From: Shouchella sp047238345 | Lineage (GTDB): Bacteria; Bacillota; Bacilli; Bacillales; Bacillaceae_D | Direction: 5' to 3' | DNA: 64,000 nucleotides | Assembly: GCF_047238345.1 (NCBI RefSeq) | Contig: NZ_JBDFMQ010000001.1 | Span: forward strand, 186,001 to 250,000 | In this document: positions 8,230 through 17,401 of the stretch, in pieces | Numbering within the stretch: the stretch's first letter is position 1 | How the letters are laid out: every line of letters begins with the position of its first letter | Translations under genes and position numbers: made by a program | Notes under the pieces: model-generated | Database searches by the model: none | Told to the model about the DNA's origin: nothing | Seen by the model: the letters and a program-made list of their open reading frames with translations, nothing else

Positions 8230-8676
8230 GATGATGTGTAGAAAGTTATCTTTAAGTCTATAGCCGTAATCATGGCTTTACCAGTCATTATAAAAGGAAC
8301 TACTAATTGAATGAGTCAATTTCATCATTCCTTTTTAAAGAGAATTTAACGAACGATCGTTGATGATATAATAGTAACAGTTCTTGATTATCTCCTTAGA
8401 TATTGGCGACGACTCCCGCGGGAACAGCACGTGTTTGAAGTCATTGGAGCGAGATTTTACGCGAAAATGGCTGAGACCGTGCCCGAGACTAAGAAGACAC
8501 CATGAGCGCAAGTGATCGCGCAGCGCAAACGGATGTCGCGCTTGTGCCTGTGGTAAAAGCGTTTGCCAAATAAGGTGGATGTTCGTTTTTATGGCACAAT
8601 ATAGGGGTTATGAAATTGATCAGAATTTATACTATTCTAAATTTATGTAACGATAATCGATTAGGAGCCTGTTGCA
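8230..8676. other. Intergenic region with repeat, no gene seen
   Basis: About 450 bp without a supportable gene. It contains a GC-rich stretch (CTCCCGCGGGAACAGCACG, from 8412) of the kind that is common in Bacillaceae intergenic repeats, then the 64-bp repeat annotated separately. A TATAAT-like ATATAATAG lies near 8366. Confidence 0.6.
8491..8554 (+). repeat. 64-bp dispersed intergenic repeat, copy 1
   Basis: This segment matches 46137-46200 at 58 of 64 positions in the same orientation, and the last 33 bp are identical. It contains the short hairpin AGCGC / GCGCT. The element is GC-rich compared with its AT-rich surroundings. Its function is unknown. Confidence 0.85.
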
Positions 8677-10536
8677 ATGGATAACAAAACTTACTTAAGC
8701 ATAGAAGAAGTAGTATCATTACCAGCTTTATCGGAACTAACTCTCAGTGAAGATGGGACCAAAATAGCCTTTGTCAAAAAGACAGCGAATTGGGAAGAGG
8801 ACAGCTATCAAACGCAGATTTGGACTTATGGGTATGGGATGAACAAGACCGTCATGTTAATGGATGATTCTACAAACTGTTTATCGCCTAAATGGTCACC
8901 GGACTCTACACAGCTCGCTTATCTCAAACCTGATGGCCTGAATCGAACGTACAGACTCTTTATAAAGTCTTTTGAAGGTCAAAGCGTTATGAACTTGACC
9001 GATCAGACTGGCGGCATCCAATCTTTTAAGTGGGCTCCAGATGGGAAAGGAGTTTATTATGTCGCTTCACTAAAAGAAGAGAAGCGGTATGTTGTAGATG
9101 AATATGCCTGTCTTTTTTATGTTGATCTGGAAAGCCATACTGTTAAGCAACTTACTTATAAAGAAGATTTCCACCTTAAACAGTTTACGGTTTCCGAAGA
9201 TGGGCAAGTGATTGCTTTTGTAGCAACACCAACACCGAACAACGATGATGATAGACATGGTGACATCTATGTATGGAATTGGGAGAGTAGAAAACGTAAG
9301 AAGTTAAATGTGAATAGACTGTTGGGAGGGGATATTTGTTTTTCACCTGAAGGAAAAAAGATCTGTTATACCGCAAGCAAACGAGAGAAATCTTATTATC
9401 GGAACCATATACAGGATCAATCCATTGAAATACTCGATTTAGAAACGGGAGACACCAATCAACCAGTAACCAACATTGATAGTAGCGTCACACCGATACG
9501 TTGGACTGAAAAAGGGATATTTCTAAAATGGCAACACAAAACGAATGTTAGGATAGGGCTATTAACGGACGATGGAGTTCTTGAAACATGGAGTAAAGAT
9601 GGCTGTATAATGGGTGTGTCGACGACGAAAGACGGGCAGGCTTTATCTTATTTAAAAGCTGAAAACGGTGCAATCGCTGATGTCTACTTAAACAACGAGC
9701 GAATTACTACGGAAAACAATATCTTTGGCGAACGCTTAAGAAGTAAAAGAGAAGTAATCTCGTGGAAAAGTTGTGATGGGTTGGAAATAGAAGGTGTCCT
9801 CTCAACCCCAGTGAATATACAGCCAAACAGCGCTTATCCCCTTGTAATAGTCGTGCATGGTGGACCTGCTTGGGCATCTTTTCCGATCTTCTCCGATTGC
9901 TTCAATGGGAAATATCCAATTGAATTATTTATAGAAAAGGGCTTTATTGTGTTGGAGCCTAATTACAGAGGTAGTTCTGGTTACGGTGATGATTTCTTAA
10001 AAGCAAATTATCAAACATTGGGATTGGCTTACTATGATGATGTGCTTTCAGGTGTTGATGACCTTATTGATAGAGGTTTAGTAAACTCTGAACGCGTGGG
10101 GGTTATGGGTTGGAGTAATGGAGGTTACATTGCTGCTTTCTGTGCAACTTTTGGAAATCGATTTAAAGCTGTGTCCGTTGGAGGCGGTATAACCAATTGG
10201 CGTACACATTATGCGTTAACAGACATCCCGCATGTCATTCGTACATATTTTGGTAATCCCCCTTCTAATAACGACGAGGTTTATAAGGTTACATCGCCAA
10301 TCACGTATATCCCATCAGCCTGTACACCAACTCTAATTCAACATGGTGAAGTAGATGTAAGAGTTCCTAGTGCGAATGCTTATGAGCTGTACCGAGGCTT
10401 AAAAGATAAAGGGATCGATACAGAGATGTATCTCTTTAAAGGGATGGCTTATGAAGCTAACGAACCAGGTTTGGCTGCTATGATTATGGAACAAAATTTA
10501 CGTTGGTTTTCTCAGTACCTTTTAGATGATAGATAG
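8677..10536 (+). CDS. S9-family prolyl-oligopeptidase-like protein, catalytic His missing
   Basis: A 619-residue protein of the acylaminoacyl-peptidase/YuxL type: an N-terminal beta-propeller (about 1-350) and a C-terminal alpha/beta-hydrolase domain. The nucleophile loop GWSNGG gives Ser480 and HGEVDVRVP gives Asp560. The third triad position, normally the His of a KGMxHG-type loop near the C-terminus, reads KGMAYEAN, i.e. Tyr592 (codon TAT, one base from the His codon CAT). No other His lies nearby. The protein may therefore be inactive or altered. It is monocistronic, with AGGAGC upstream of the ATG. Confidence 0.88.
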   Translation: MDNKTYLSIEEVVSLPALSELTLSEDGTKIAFVKKTANWEEDSYQTQIWTYGYGMNKTVMLMDDSTNCLSPKWSPDSTQLAYLKPDGLNRTYRLFIKSFEGQSVMNLTDQTGGIQSFKWAPDGKGVYYVASLKEEKRYVVDEYACLFYVDLESHTVKQLTYKEDFHLKQFTVSEDGQVIAFVATPTPNNDDDRHGDIYVWNWESRKRKKLNVNRLLGGDICFSPEGKKICYTASKREKSYYRNHIQDQSIEILDLETGDTNQPVTNIDSSVTPIRWTEKGIFLKWQHKTNVRIGLLTDDGVLETWSKDGCIMGVSTTKDGQALSYLKAENGAIADVYLNNERITTENNIFGERLRSKREVISWKSCDGLEIEGVLSTPVNIQPNSAYPLVIVVHGGPAWASFPIFSDCFNGKYPIELFIEKGFIVLEPNYRGSSGYGDDFLKANYQTLGLAYYDDVLSGVDDLIDRGLVNSERVGVMGWSNGGYIAAFCATFGNRFKAVSVGGGITNWRTHYALTDIPHVIRTYFGNPPSNNDEVYKVTSPITYIPSACTPTLIQHGEVDVRVPSANAYELYRGLKDKGIDTEMYLFKGMAYEANEPGLAAMIMEQNLRWFSQYLLDDR

Positions 10537-10608
10537 AGGTTATATAAAAAGCATAGACACTTCTATGAGTAACTATGTTTCTAGGTGTCCTAGTGAGGTA
10601 ACGATTAA

Positions 10609-10752
10609 GCACTTGCTAACGAGAACGTCGGGATAGAACTGGCCTAGAAACTTGAGAAGGAATTGTTAGCTGATAACGTCAGAAAAGCGTAAAGCAATCT
10701 CCGGAAATTGGTCGAGCTTTATCAAATTGAGAAATTCTTGCATAAATATTAG
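10609..10752 (+). pseudogene. Possible gene remnant
   Basis: One frame reads like protein over ~48 codons (KLEKELLADNVRKA, NLRKLVELYQIEKFLHKY) but is broken by TAG and TAA codons that could each be a former Gln codon (CAG/CAA). I do not recognise the family. It lies in a 300-bp gap that otherwise holds nothing clear. Confidence 0.25.
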
Positions 10753-10851
10753 TGGAAAAGTATTAAATTAAAAATAAGAAAGTCGCTCTCTTCGTAATTA
10801 CTTTATAACTATAGTAAACTCGTTCTAAGGAGTTTTTTGAAAGGGGCGAAA

Positions 10852-11712
10852 ATGGGGATGCAAACAAGCGAGGAGAGTTATCAGAACCATGATTCATTAA
10901 TTGATGTATCTGACAAATTATTCACATGTTTGGTAGATAAGTTGAATGTGAATACAGCTTATGTTGCAAAAAAAGAAAAAAATTCAATGGATGTCATCAA
11001 TTCTTATAATGTCGACAAACAGATTGTAACGAATGATATGTCTGTTGAGTACACAGAGTCGAATTGTAAGTACGTGTTAGAAAATCAAGCAGGTGTCCAA
11101 TATTTTACAAACCTCATGACAAATCTGGAAACTGCTGACCGTACAATTACCGAACAGCTGCAAGTGAAGGCCTTTTTGGGTGTGACGTTATATGGATCAT
11201 CAGGGAAACCGTTTGGCACATTGTGTGTAATGGATGAAGAAGAACGCGCATTTTCTGAGGAAGATGTGACATATATACGTACGATTGCTGATGTTTTATC
11301 CTTCATTATTGAACTTGATGAAACCCACGAAGACATAGGCTTGCTCAGTGTTCCCATTATACCAATTTCAACAGAGATTGCTGTTCTCGCACTCCAGGGT
11401 AATGTGAACCAAACTAGGGCATTGAAAATTATGGAAGATACAATGGACTATGCCGTTAACCATAAAATAAAGCACTTTATTATAGATATCTCTGAAATTA
11501 ATCGAAAAGGATTTGCGTTTTCTGAATTGCTTGATCGGTTGGTTTCTGCTTTAAAATTAATGGGAGTAGACGTGATGATCTCTGGTGTACCGACAAATTT
11601 GGTGAGTGATGTTCATATGTCCCAGTATTTAGCTCAGCTCAATTTGCATTTTGTTCAAAGTATAGAAGATGCGTTAAGTTTGTTAGGATATGAATTGAGA
11701 GAGTTGCATTAA
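10852..11712 (+). CDS. GAF-STAS protein, RsbR-like stressosome component
   Basis: A protein of about 286 residues with a GAF-type sensory domain (roughly 10-155, with FGTLCVMDEE) and a C-terminal STAS domain (roughly 165-280, with LQGNVNQTRA and FIIDISEINRKGFAF). RsbR paralogues with this layout form stressosomes that pass stress or light signals to the general stress response. The phosphorylatable Thr/Ser positions of classic RsbR (DLTGV...DT) are changed here (DISEINRKGFAFS), so phospho-control may differ. The start is uncertain: ATG 10852 follows AAAGGGG by 5 nt, while TTG 10837 follows AAGGAG by 4 nt. Confidence 0.8.
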   Translation: MGMQTSEESYQNHDSLIDVSDKLFTCLVDKLNVNTAYVAKKEKNSMDVINSYNVDKQIVTNDMSVEYTESNCKYVLENQAGVQYFTNLMTNLETADRTITEQLQVKAFLGVTLYGSSGKPFGTLCVMDEEERAFSEEDVTYIRTIADVLSFIIELDETHEDIGLLSVPIIPISTEIAVLALQGNVNQTRALKIMEDTMDYAVNHKIKHFIIDISEINRKGFAFSELLDRLVSALKLMGVDVMISGVPTNLVSDVHMSQYLAQLNLHFVQSIEDALSLLGYELRELH

Positions 11713-11720
11713 TGAGAGAA

Positions 11721-11754
11721 GAAACAAGTTCCGAAAATCGGAACTTGTTTCTTT
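11721..11754 (+). terminator. Terminator after the GAF-STAS gene
   Basis: A 14-bp perfect stem, GAAACAAGTTCCGA / TCGGAACTTGTTTC, with an AAA loop and following T-rich sequence. Confidence 0.9.
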
Positions 11755-11759
11755 ATGTT

Positions 11760-12013
11760 TTATTCACTTAGCCTCACTGGGAGAAGTTGTGTGATGTAGC
11801 AATGATAGATGTAACGTTAGCGCCTGTGAAATAAAGGGGTTAACCATCCGCAACGCAAGGTTTCCGACAATTTGTGAATTCAGAAGTGATTGAAGTAAGG
11901 TGGATCAGCTATCGTTCCAGCAAACTGTATGTATCCAACACGTTCAAATTTTCCAACCGTTAGCCGGATTTTTGAGAAAAAAGAGAATCCAGTAGATTCA
12001 TAAAAAAGTTATA
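11760..12013. other. Intergenic region, nothing recognised
   Basis: About 250 bp between the GAF-STAS terminator and the iron-uptake promoter. No open frame or repeat that I could support. Confidence 0.5.
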
Positions 12014-12072
12014 TTGACATGTGCTCCTACTCTCCCTATGATAGAGATAATTGCGAATGATAATTGATTTCA
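12014..12072 (+). promoter_or_regulatory. SigA promoter with Fur-type box
   Basis: A near-perfect promoter, TTGACA (12014-12019), 17 bp, TATGAT (12037-12042). Just downstream, TGATAATTGATTTCA at 12058-12072 matches the 7-1-7 Fur consensus TGATAATnATTATCA at 11 of 14 positions, next to a second GATAAT at 12046. Binding there would block transcription, so the importer genes that follow are probably iron-repressed. Confidence 0.8.
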
Positions 12073-12094
12073 ATTGGAGAGGTTGTTCAGAAAG

Positions 12095-13012
12095 ATGAAA
12101 ACATATACTATGCTTCCGTTAGCCGCGATGGCGATTTTAGCAACTGCGGCTTGTAATACAGAATCTGGATCACAGGAAACAAATGATTCAAATGACTCAG
12201 AGACCTTTACATATGAATCAGAAAAGGGGCCGATCGAGGTTCCGACTAATCCAGAGCGAATTGTTGCTTTATCTAGTGCCCCGAATTTGCTCTCGCTCGA
12301 TGTTCCGTTAGTAGGTGTGGATGAATGGACGTACGGTCATCCATTATTCACTGAAGAATTAGAAGAAGCGGAGACACAAGTGGTGTCAGACGAGAATCTT
12401 GAAAGTATTGTAGAGCTTCAACCTGACTTAATTATTGTAGGGGCGCATGCAAACAATATTGATCGCTTAGAAGAGGTTGCACCAACCATTGTCTATACGT
12501 GGGGTGAGCTCGATTATCTTACACAGCATGTGGAGTTAGGGAAATTAGTTGATAAGGAAGAGGAGGCACAAGCGTGGGTCGACGACTATTCCGATCGTGC
12601 GGCACAATTAGGTGATGACATTCGATCTGAAATTGGAGAAGAGACAACGGTATCGGTTTTTGAAGTAGAAAACGAAGATTTTTACACATTTAATGATGGG
12701 TTTGCTAGAGGAACAGAGCTTCTCTATCAAGCGATGGATTTAGAGATGCCAGAAGAAGTGGCGGAAGATGTTGCAGAAAGCGGCTACTATCAAATGTCTA
12801 CAGAAGTAATTGGTGATTATGCAGGTGATTTCATTGTGTTGAGTAGACGTGCACAAGCAGATACGTCGTTTATGGAGTCTGACACGTGGAATAATATCCC
12901 TGCTGTTCAAAATGACCGAGTCATTGAAATTGATATGGAGTCTTCGACGTATAGTGATCCACGAACACTCGATCATCTCATGGAAGTATTTGAAGACGGG
13001 TTCTTAAAGTAA
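12095..13012 (+). CDS. Iron-siderophore ABC transporter, binding lipoprotein (FecB/FhuD type)
   Basis: A 305-residue periplasmic-binding-protein-like lipoprotein. A signal peptide (residues 1-~22, LPLAAMAILATAAC) ends at a Cys, although the lipobox has Thr at -3. The mature part has the TroA/FecB fold: PTNPERIVALSSAP, LQPDLIIVGAH, and DPRTLDHLMEVFE at the end. It captures a ferric siderophore for the two permeases that follow. The spacer is acidic as is usual in this genome. ATG 12095 is chosen from the signal peptide; TTG 12074 would lie in the operator. Confidence 0.9.
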   Translation: MKTYTMLPLAAMAILATAACNTESGSQETNDSNDSETFTYESEKGPIEVPTNPERIVALSSAPNLLSLDVPLVGVDEWTYGHPLFTEELEEAETQVVSDENLESIVELQPDLIIVGAHANNIDRLEEVAPTIVYTWGELDYLTQHVELGKLVDKEEEAQAWVDDYSDRAAQLGDDIRSEIGEETTVSVFEVENEDFYTFNDGFARGTELLYQAMDLEMPEEVAEDVAESGYYQMSTEVIGDYAGDFIVLSRRAQADTSFMESDTWNNIPAVQNDRVIEIDMESSTYSDPRTLDHLMEVFEDGFLK

Positions 13013-13021
13013 AGAAACGAT

Positions 13022-13063
13022 GAAGCTGATTGGCTCCCGGTCTCGGAGTTGTTCAGCTTTTTT
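13022..13063 (+). terminator. Stem-loop between binding protein and permease genes
   Basis: AAGCTGA (13023-13029) pairs with TCAGCTT (13052-13058), with an inner CTCC/GGAG pairing and a T run behind. It lies 10 nt after the binding-protein stop. It probably works as a partial terminator that gives more binding protein than permease. Confidence 0.6.
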
Positions 13064-13087
13064 GTGATGTAGAGAGGTGATTCGGAC

Positions 13088-14083
13088 ATGAAAAACAAAC
13101 GAACAATCGTCTTGAAAGCGTTTTTCGTTTTATCGTTTTTTCTCTTGTTTTTTCTTGCCATGTTTCTTGGCGCACGAGATATTACATGGGAAGAAACGCT
13201 TTCGATCTTAACGTTTCAAGGGAGCACAGATACGGAGCAAACGCTGCAAGAAATCCGCTATCCGCGTGTAATCGCGGCCATCTTAGTAGGGGCAGCTTTG
13301 TCTGTTTCAGGGGCTGTGATGCAAGGATTAACACGTAATCCTTTAGCAGACCCAGGTTTATTAGGGTTAACAGCAGGAGCTAATTTAGGTCTCGCCATCT
13401 GCATTGCGTTTTTTCCATCATTGTCGTACAGCTGGATGGCTGTGGCTTCATTTGTTGGTGCAGCAATTGGGATGGGGTTCGTTATTGGCATTGGTGCCGC
13501 TAACCGAGGTGGACTGTCTCCTGTAAAAATTGTGCTTGCGGGTGCTGCTGTTTCAGCCTTTTTATTTGCGCTAGCGAACGGAATTAGTTTAGCAACCCAG
13601 ACGTCAAAAAACGTGACGATGTGGACAGCGGGAGGGCTTTCAGGCACCTCTTGGTCACATATTCAGCTTATGGCCCCAATCATCCTGTTGACGTGTATCG
13701 GCACACTCTTATTATCGCGCCCGCTAACAATCTTAAGTTTAAATGAAGAAGTAGCAGTGGGTCTGGGATTACGCACCATCTATATAAAAATGGCGCTCTT
13801 CCTCTTTATTATTATTTTGACAGGTGCGGCTGTAGCGTTAGTTGGCAATATGGCTTTTCTGGGATTAATGATCCCACATATTGTACGCACGCTACTCGGA
13901 CCAGATTATCGTGTAATCATCCCGTGGTCAATGGTGGTTGGGGCAACGTTTATGGTTGTGGCAGATATGGTCGGGAGAACGTTATTTGCACCAATTGAAA
14001 CACCGACTGTTTCCATCATCGCTGTAATTGGGCTACCGTTCTTCCTCTATGTTGTACGAAAGGGAGTGAAGTCACTATCATGA
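13088..14083 (+). CDS. Iron-siderophore ABC transporter permease (FecCD family) 1
   Basis: A 331-residue integral membrane protein with about nine to ten helices. It carries FecCD hallmarks: YPRVIAAILVGAALSVSGAVMQG near the start (quoted here as RVIAAILVGAALSVSG), NPLADPGLLGLTAGA, and the coupling motif GNMAFLGLMIPHIVRTLLG. It pairs with the next gene to form the membrane channel. Start ATG 13088 follows GAGAGGTGA. Its end overlaps the next gene by 4 bp (ATGA). Confidence 0.93.
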   Translation: MKNKRTIVLKAFFVLSFFLLFFLAMFLGARDITWEETLSILTFQGSTDTEQTLQEIRYPRVIAAILVGAALSVSGAVMQGLTRNPLADPGLLGLTAGANLGLAICIAFFPSLSYSWMAVASFVGAAIGMGFVIGIGAANRGGLSPVKIVLAGAAVSAFLFALANGISLATQTSKNVTMWTAGGLSGTSWSHIQLMAPIILLTCIGTLLLSRPLTILSLNEEVAVGLGLRTIYIKMALFLFIIILTGAAVALVGNMAFLGLMIPHIVRTLLGPDYRVIIPWSMVVGATFMVVADMVGRTLFAPIETPTVSIIAVIGLPFFLYVVRKGVKSLS

Positions 14084-15099
14084 CACGTTCACTGTCTCGG
14101 AAAAAATACATCGGTTTACTTTTTATGCTTGTGTTTCTCGTTTTTCTAACAAATGTTGGGTCAATGTTGGTTGGAGCTGGTTCTTTTAATCTTGATCGAT
14201 TGATTCAGACCATTTTAGGGAATGGAAACACGACAGAGGATTTTCTCTTATTTTCAATTAAATTCCCACGAATGGTGGTCCTTCTGTTAGCAGGTGTCGC
14301 ATTGGCACTCTCAGGTTCCATTCTACAGAGTTTAACGCGAAATGATTTAGCGGATCCTGGAATTATTGGCATTAATGCAGGTGCGGGTGTCGCCATTGCC
14401 ATCTTCTTTTTGTACGTCCCGCTTGACCCTGGCACGTTTGCTTTCTCCTTGCCTCTCGTGGCGTTTGTAGGTGCTGTTTTGACGGCGTTGTGTATTTATG
14501 TCTTTTCTTATACAAAAGGGATTGGCGTGCAGGCAGAGAAACTCGTTCTTGTGGGGATAGGTTTTGCGATGGCGTTGTCTGGGTTAATGATTGTGCTGAT
14601 TTCTTCTGCTGACCATCAAAAAGTTGATTTCATTGCAAATTGGTTAGCGGGAAGTGTATGGGGAACAAGCTGGGTTTTTGTATGGACGCTGCTACCGTGG
14701 GTCGTCATTCTATTTCCGTTTATTCTGTTTAAAGCAAGAGAGCTTAACCTGTTTTCAATTGGACGGTCAAGTGCGATTGCATTGGGTGTGCCGATTAAAC
14801 GAGATAGCATCATCCTTCTTTTTGTGGCCGTTGCGCTGGCCGCGGCAGCTGTGTCCATTACAGGTGGGATTGCATTTATCGGCTTAATGGCACCGCACCT
14901 GGCAAAGACATTAGTGGGTCCGAAGCATCAGCGTTTCATCCCTGTTGCAGCATTAATCGGCGCATGGTTGTTATGCTTAGCAGACAGTATTGCAAGAAAT
15001 GCGTTTGATGTGATTTCGATTCCGACTGGTGTCGTTGTTTCATTAATTGGTGGCCCGTTCTTTCTTTATTTACTTTTAAGAAAAAAACGTCCTGTGTAA
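14080..15099 (+). CDS. Iron-siderophore ABC transporter permease (FecCD family) 2
   Basis: A 339-residue paralogue of the preceding permease, with FPRMVVLLLAGVALALSGS, NDLADPGIIGINAGAG and GGIAFIGLMAPHLAKTLVG. The ATGA overlap indicates translational coupling. No ATPase gene follows, as in several Bacillus siderophore importers that share one FecE-type ATPase (YusV/FhuC) encoded elsewhere. Confidence 0.93.
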   Translation: MTRSLSRKKYIGLLFMLVFLVFLTNVGSMLVGAGSFNLDRLIQTILGNGNTTEDFLLFSIKFPRMVVLLLAGVALALSGSILQSLTRNDLADPGIIGINAGAGVAIAIFFLYVPLDPGTFAFSLPLVAFVGAVLTALCIYVFSYTKGIGVQAEKLVLVGIGFAMALSGLMIVLISSADHQKVDFIANWLAGSVWGTSWVFVWTLLPWVVILFPFILFKARELNLFSIGRSSAIALGVPIKRDSIILLFVAVALAAAAVSITGGIAFIGLMAPHLAKTLVGPKHQRFIPVAALIGAWLLCLADSIARNAFDVISIPTGVVVSLIGGPFFLYLLLRKKRPV

Positions 15100-15238
15100 C
15101 GATTACGTCTAAATCTTTCAATCTTGCATAAAATTTTGTAATAACAGCAAATCATATTTGGGGTTAAAATGTCGTGTGGTAACATAATGAGTCTAGATGT
15201 TGAAAATTACTGTCTAGCGTTAGGGGACTTGAAACATT

Positions 15239-16261
15239 ATGGATTCTCGTCAGAAAAAAAGAAAATCAAATCGTAAAAGAAGAGTTGTTAAAATAACCTT
15301 ATTAATCTCAGTAGTGTCATTACTAGCATTAGTTGCTGGTGGTTGGTATATTGTGAATCAAGTTAGTACGACTGCCTCAAACTCGTATGAACAGTTAGAG
15401 CGTGGAGATAAATCAAATTTAAGAGTTGAGCCTGTTGATGTTGGGAAAGATAACTTTTCCATGTTGTTGCTCGGGAGTGATTTCCGAGAAGGAGACGACT
15501 ACGAGCGAACAGATACGATGATTGTCGCGACGTTTAATAAGTCTGATCGATCGATTAAGTTAACAAGCATTCCTCGAGATACGTACACTGAAATGGTTGG
15601 TCATCAAGGCGGCGGCGTCTACGATAAAATTAACCATGCCCATGCATTTGGTGGAATGAGCATGGCTGTTGATTCTGTGGAAAATCTACTCGATATCCCG
15701 ATTGACCATTATGCGCTTATCCGTTTTGATGGGTTTGTCGAGGTTATTGACGCGCTAGGTGGCGTAGAAGTAGATGTTACGTATGAGTTTGATTTCCAAG
15801 AAGCATCGACAAATTCCGATTATTCTTTTACAGAGGGACCGACCCAAATGGACGGTTCAAAAGCATTAGCCTATGCGAGAGAACGTAAGTCTGTTGAAGG
15901 CGGAGGAGACAAAGGAAGAGGAATTCGTCAACAACAAATTATTGAAGCGGTCATCGATGAATCCACGTCTATTTCAAACGTATCAAACTTTGATGATGTT
16001 CTTCAAGCAGTTGGTGATAATTTAAGAATGGATTTAACCATGGGGAACATTGTCTCTTTAAGTGGTTATGCTGGCTCGATCAATGACATTGAGAGCATCC
16101 AGCTACAAACAGAAGGGTTTAGACAATTAAATGCTCAAGGACAAAGCATTTGGTATGAGCGCGTTGATCCAACGAATCTTCAAGAGGTGCAGTCTACTCT
16201 AAAAGAACACCTTGAAATTGAAGATACGATTCAAGCCGATTCCTCTTCGTCTACGCCATAA
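15239..16261 (+). CDS. LytR-CpsA-Psr (LCP) family protein
   Basis: A 340-residue type II membrane protein: a basic N-terminus (KKRKSNRKRR), one helix (residues ~18-40), and an extracellular LCP domain. Typical segments are MLLLGSDFREGD, ERTDTMIVATFN, LTSIPRDTY, KINHAHAFGG and LAYARERK. LCP enzymes move wall teichoic acid or other anionic polymers from their lipid carrier to peptidoglycan. The C-terminal tail is Ser-rich. The start has only a weak AGGGG far upstream, so the exact start is somewhat uncertain. Confidence 0.9.
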   Translation: MDSRQKKRKSNRKRRVVKITLLISVVSLLALVAGGWYIVNQVSTTASNSYEQLERGDKSNLRVEPVDVGKDNFSMLLLGSDFREGDDYERTDTMIVATFNKSDRSIKLTSIPRDTYTEMVGHQGGGVYDKINHAHAFGGMSMAVDSVENLLDIPIDHYALIRFDGFVEVIDALGGVEVDVTYEFDFQEASTNSDYSFTEGPTQMDGSKALAYARERKSVEGGGDKGRGIRQQQIIEAVIDESTSISNVSNFDDVLQAVGDNLRMDLTMGNIVSLSGYAGSINDIESIQLQTEGFRQLNAQGQSIWYERVDPTNLQEVQSTLKEHLEIEDTIQADSSSSTP

Positions 16262-16270
16262 AACATAAAA

Positions 16271-16298
16271 AAGAAGCAGATACGATCTGCTTCTTTTT
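16271..16298. terminator. Bidirectional terminator
   Basis: GAAGCAGAT / ATCTGCTTC with A and T runs on both sides, between the convergent LCP and phosphotransferase genes. Confidence 0.9.
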
Positions 16299-17206
16299 CA
16301 TGCATCAATCAATTCGTACATTCGTTGTTTCATATAATGGTAAGCGGCTTGATGTTCTTGCTTGGCATAAAACCGTAGTCCGTCAACCGCTTTAAACAAA
16401 AGTCCGGCGTTTAAGCGTTCTTCAAAATGAGGAATAGCTATGCCTTTGGCTGCCCATGTTTCTTGTATCATCGTGGGAAACTGTAAATCTGGGGACCAAA
16501 AGTGTAGGCCGGCCACATCAAACATGAAGTCACCTCTCATCGCAAGTTCCCAGTCTAATAGCCCTGTCACTTTGTTTTTTGTTGCCATCATATTGCCTAA
16601 ATGGAAATCGCCATGAACTAAAAACGGCTGTTCAGGGGCGAAGTGAGTACGTTCGATCATCTTTTCATAACCTTTCTGAAATACGTGCTCTTCGAGGATG
16701 CCATGATGAAACAAGGTTGTCCAGTTCGCATAGAAGCCATCAGTAGATTCAGTAAAAAAACTCTCTAGAAGGTCGGTCCAAGATTGATAGACGGATTGGT
16801 CACCGAAAAGACCAAAAGTAGCTCCTGTTTTCACGTTGACCATTGATGAATAACAGTCTGCCAAGTCTCTCGCTATGATGAGCTGCTCATTTTTTGTGAA
16901 CGATGATACAGGCTTTCCTCGCATTCGTTCGCTGAATGTGTAAAACACTCCTTGTTTCTCAAACGGCCCAACGATTCGTGGAATTGGTAAGTGTGAGGCA
17001 TAATGATCGGATATCCACTTGTTCCTTATTAGACCCTCTTGGTCGAGACGGAGGTGAATGACGTGGGGACCTTCTTGTGTATCAAACGTATACACCATGC
17101 TTAATTCACCCATGTTGATCTCCTTCAAGTTACGAGCAGAAGGGTAATGATGAGTGACAATGGTGAATACCTCTCGATACGAAATCGTTAGTTTAAAAGA
17201 TTTCAT
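16298..17206 (-). CDS. APH/choline-kinase-like phosphotransferase
   Basis: A 302-residue kinase-like protein. The Brenner motif HGDFHLGNM carries the catalytic Asp, and LLDWE supplies the metal-binding Asp; the N-terminal lobe starts near residue 20. Members of this family phosphorylate aminoglycosides, choline, homoserine or other small molecules. Sequence alone does not show the substrate, and there is no reason to call it a resistance gene. GAGGAG lies ~9 nt before the ATG. Confidence 0.85.
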   Translation of the reverse strand: MKSFKLTISYREVFTIVTHHYPSARNLKEINMGELSMVYTFDTQEGPHVIHLRLDQEGLIRNKWISDHYASHLPIPRIVGPFEKQGVFYTFSERMRGKPVSSFTKNEQLIIARDLADCYSSMVNVKTGATFGLFGDQSVYQSWTDLLESFFTESTDGFYANWTTLFHHGILEEHVFQKGYEKMIERTHFAPEQPFLVHGDFHLGNMMATKNKVTGLLDWELAMRGDFMFDVAGLHFWSPDLQFPTMIQETWAAKGIAIPHFEERLNAGLLFKAVDGLRFYAKQEHQAAYHYMKQRMYELIDA

Positions 17207-17355
17207 AGTCTAGGCTCCTCAATCGCATAGTGGGGCTTATTGTAACATGCACGTACAAAAAGAAAAAAGTTTGATGGATAAAATGGGAAGGGTATAAAAG
17301 TTTGAAAATTTACAATTGAACACTAGACATGTTCAAAGGTCTATGATATTGTTTT

Positions 17356-17374
17356 TATATCATATTGTGATATA
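17356..17374 (+). promoter_or_regulatory. Putative PadR operator
   Basis: A perfect 7-5-7 inverted repeat, TATATCA-TATTG-TGATATA, 27 bp before the padR-like start codon. PadR repressors commonly bind such A/T-rich palindromes over their own promoter; assignment to this gene is an inference. Confidence 0.6.
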
Positions 17375-17401
17375 TCTATTATGGATATAGAAGGTGAAAC
17401 A

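Noticed and set aside
16298..17206. Calling the APH-fold protein an aminoglycoside resistance gene
   Set aside because: The Brenner motif is shared by many kinases, and nothing points to an antibiotic substrate.
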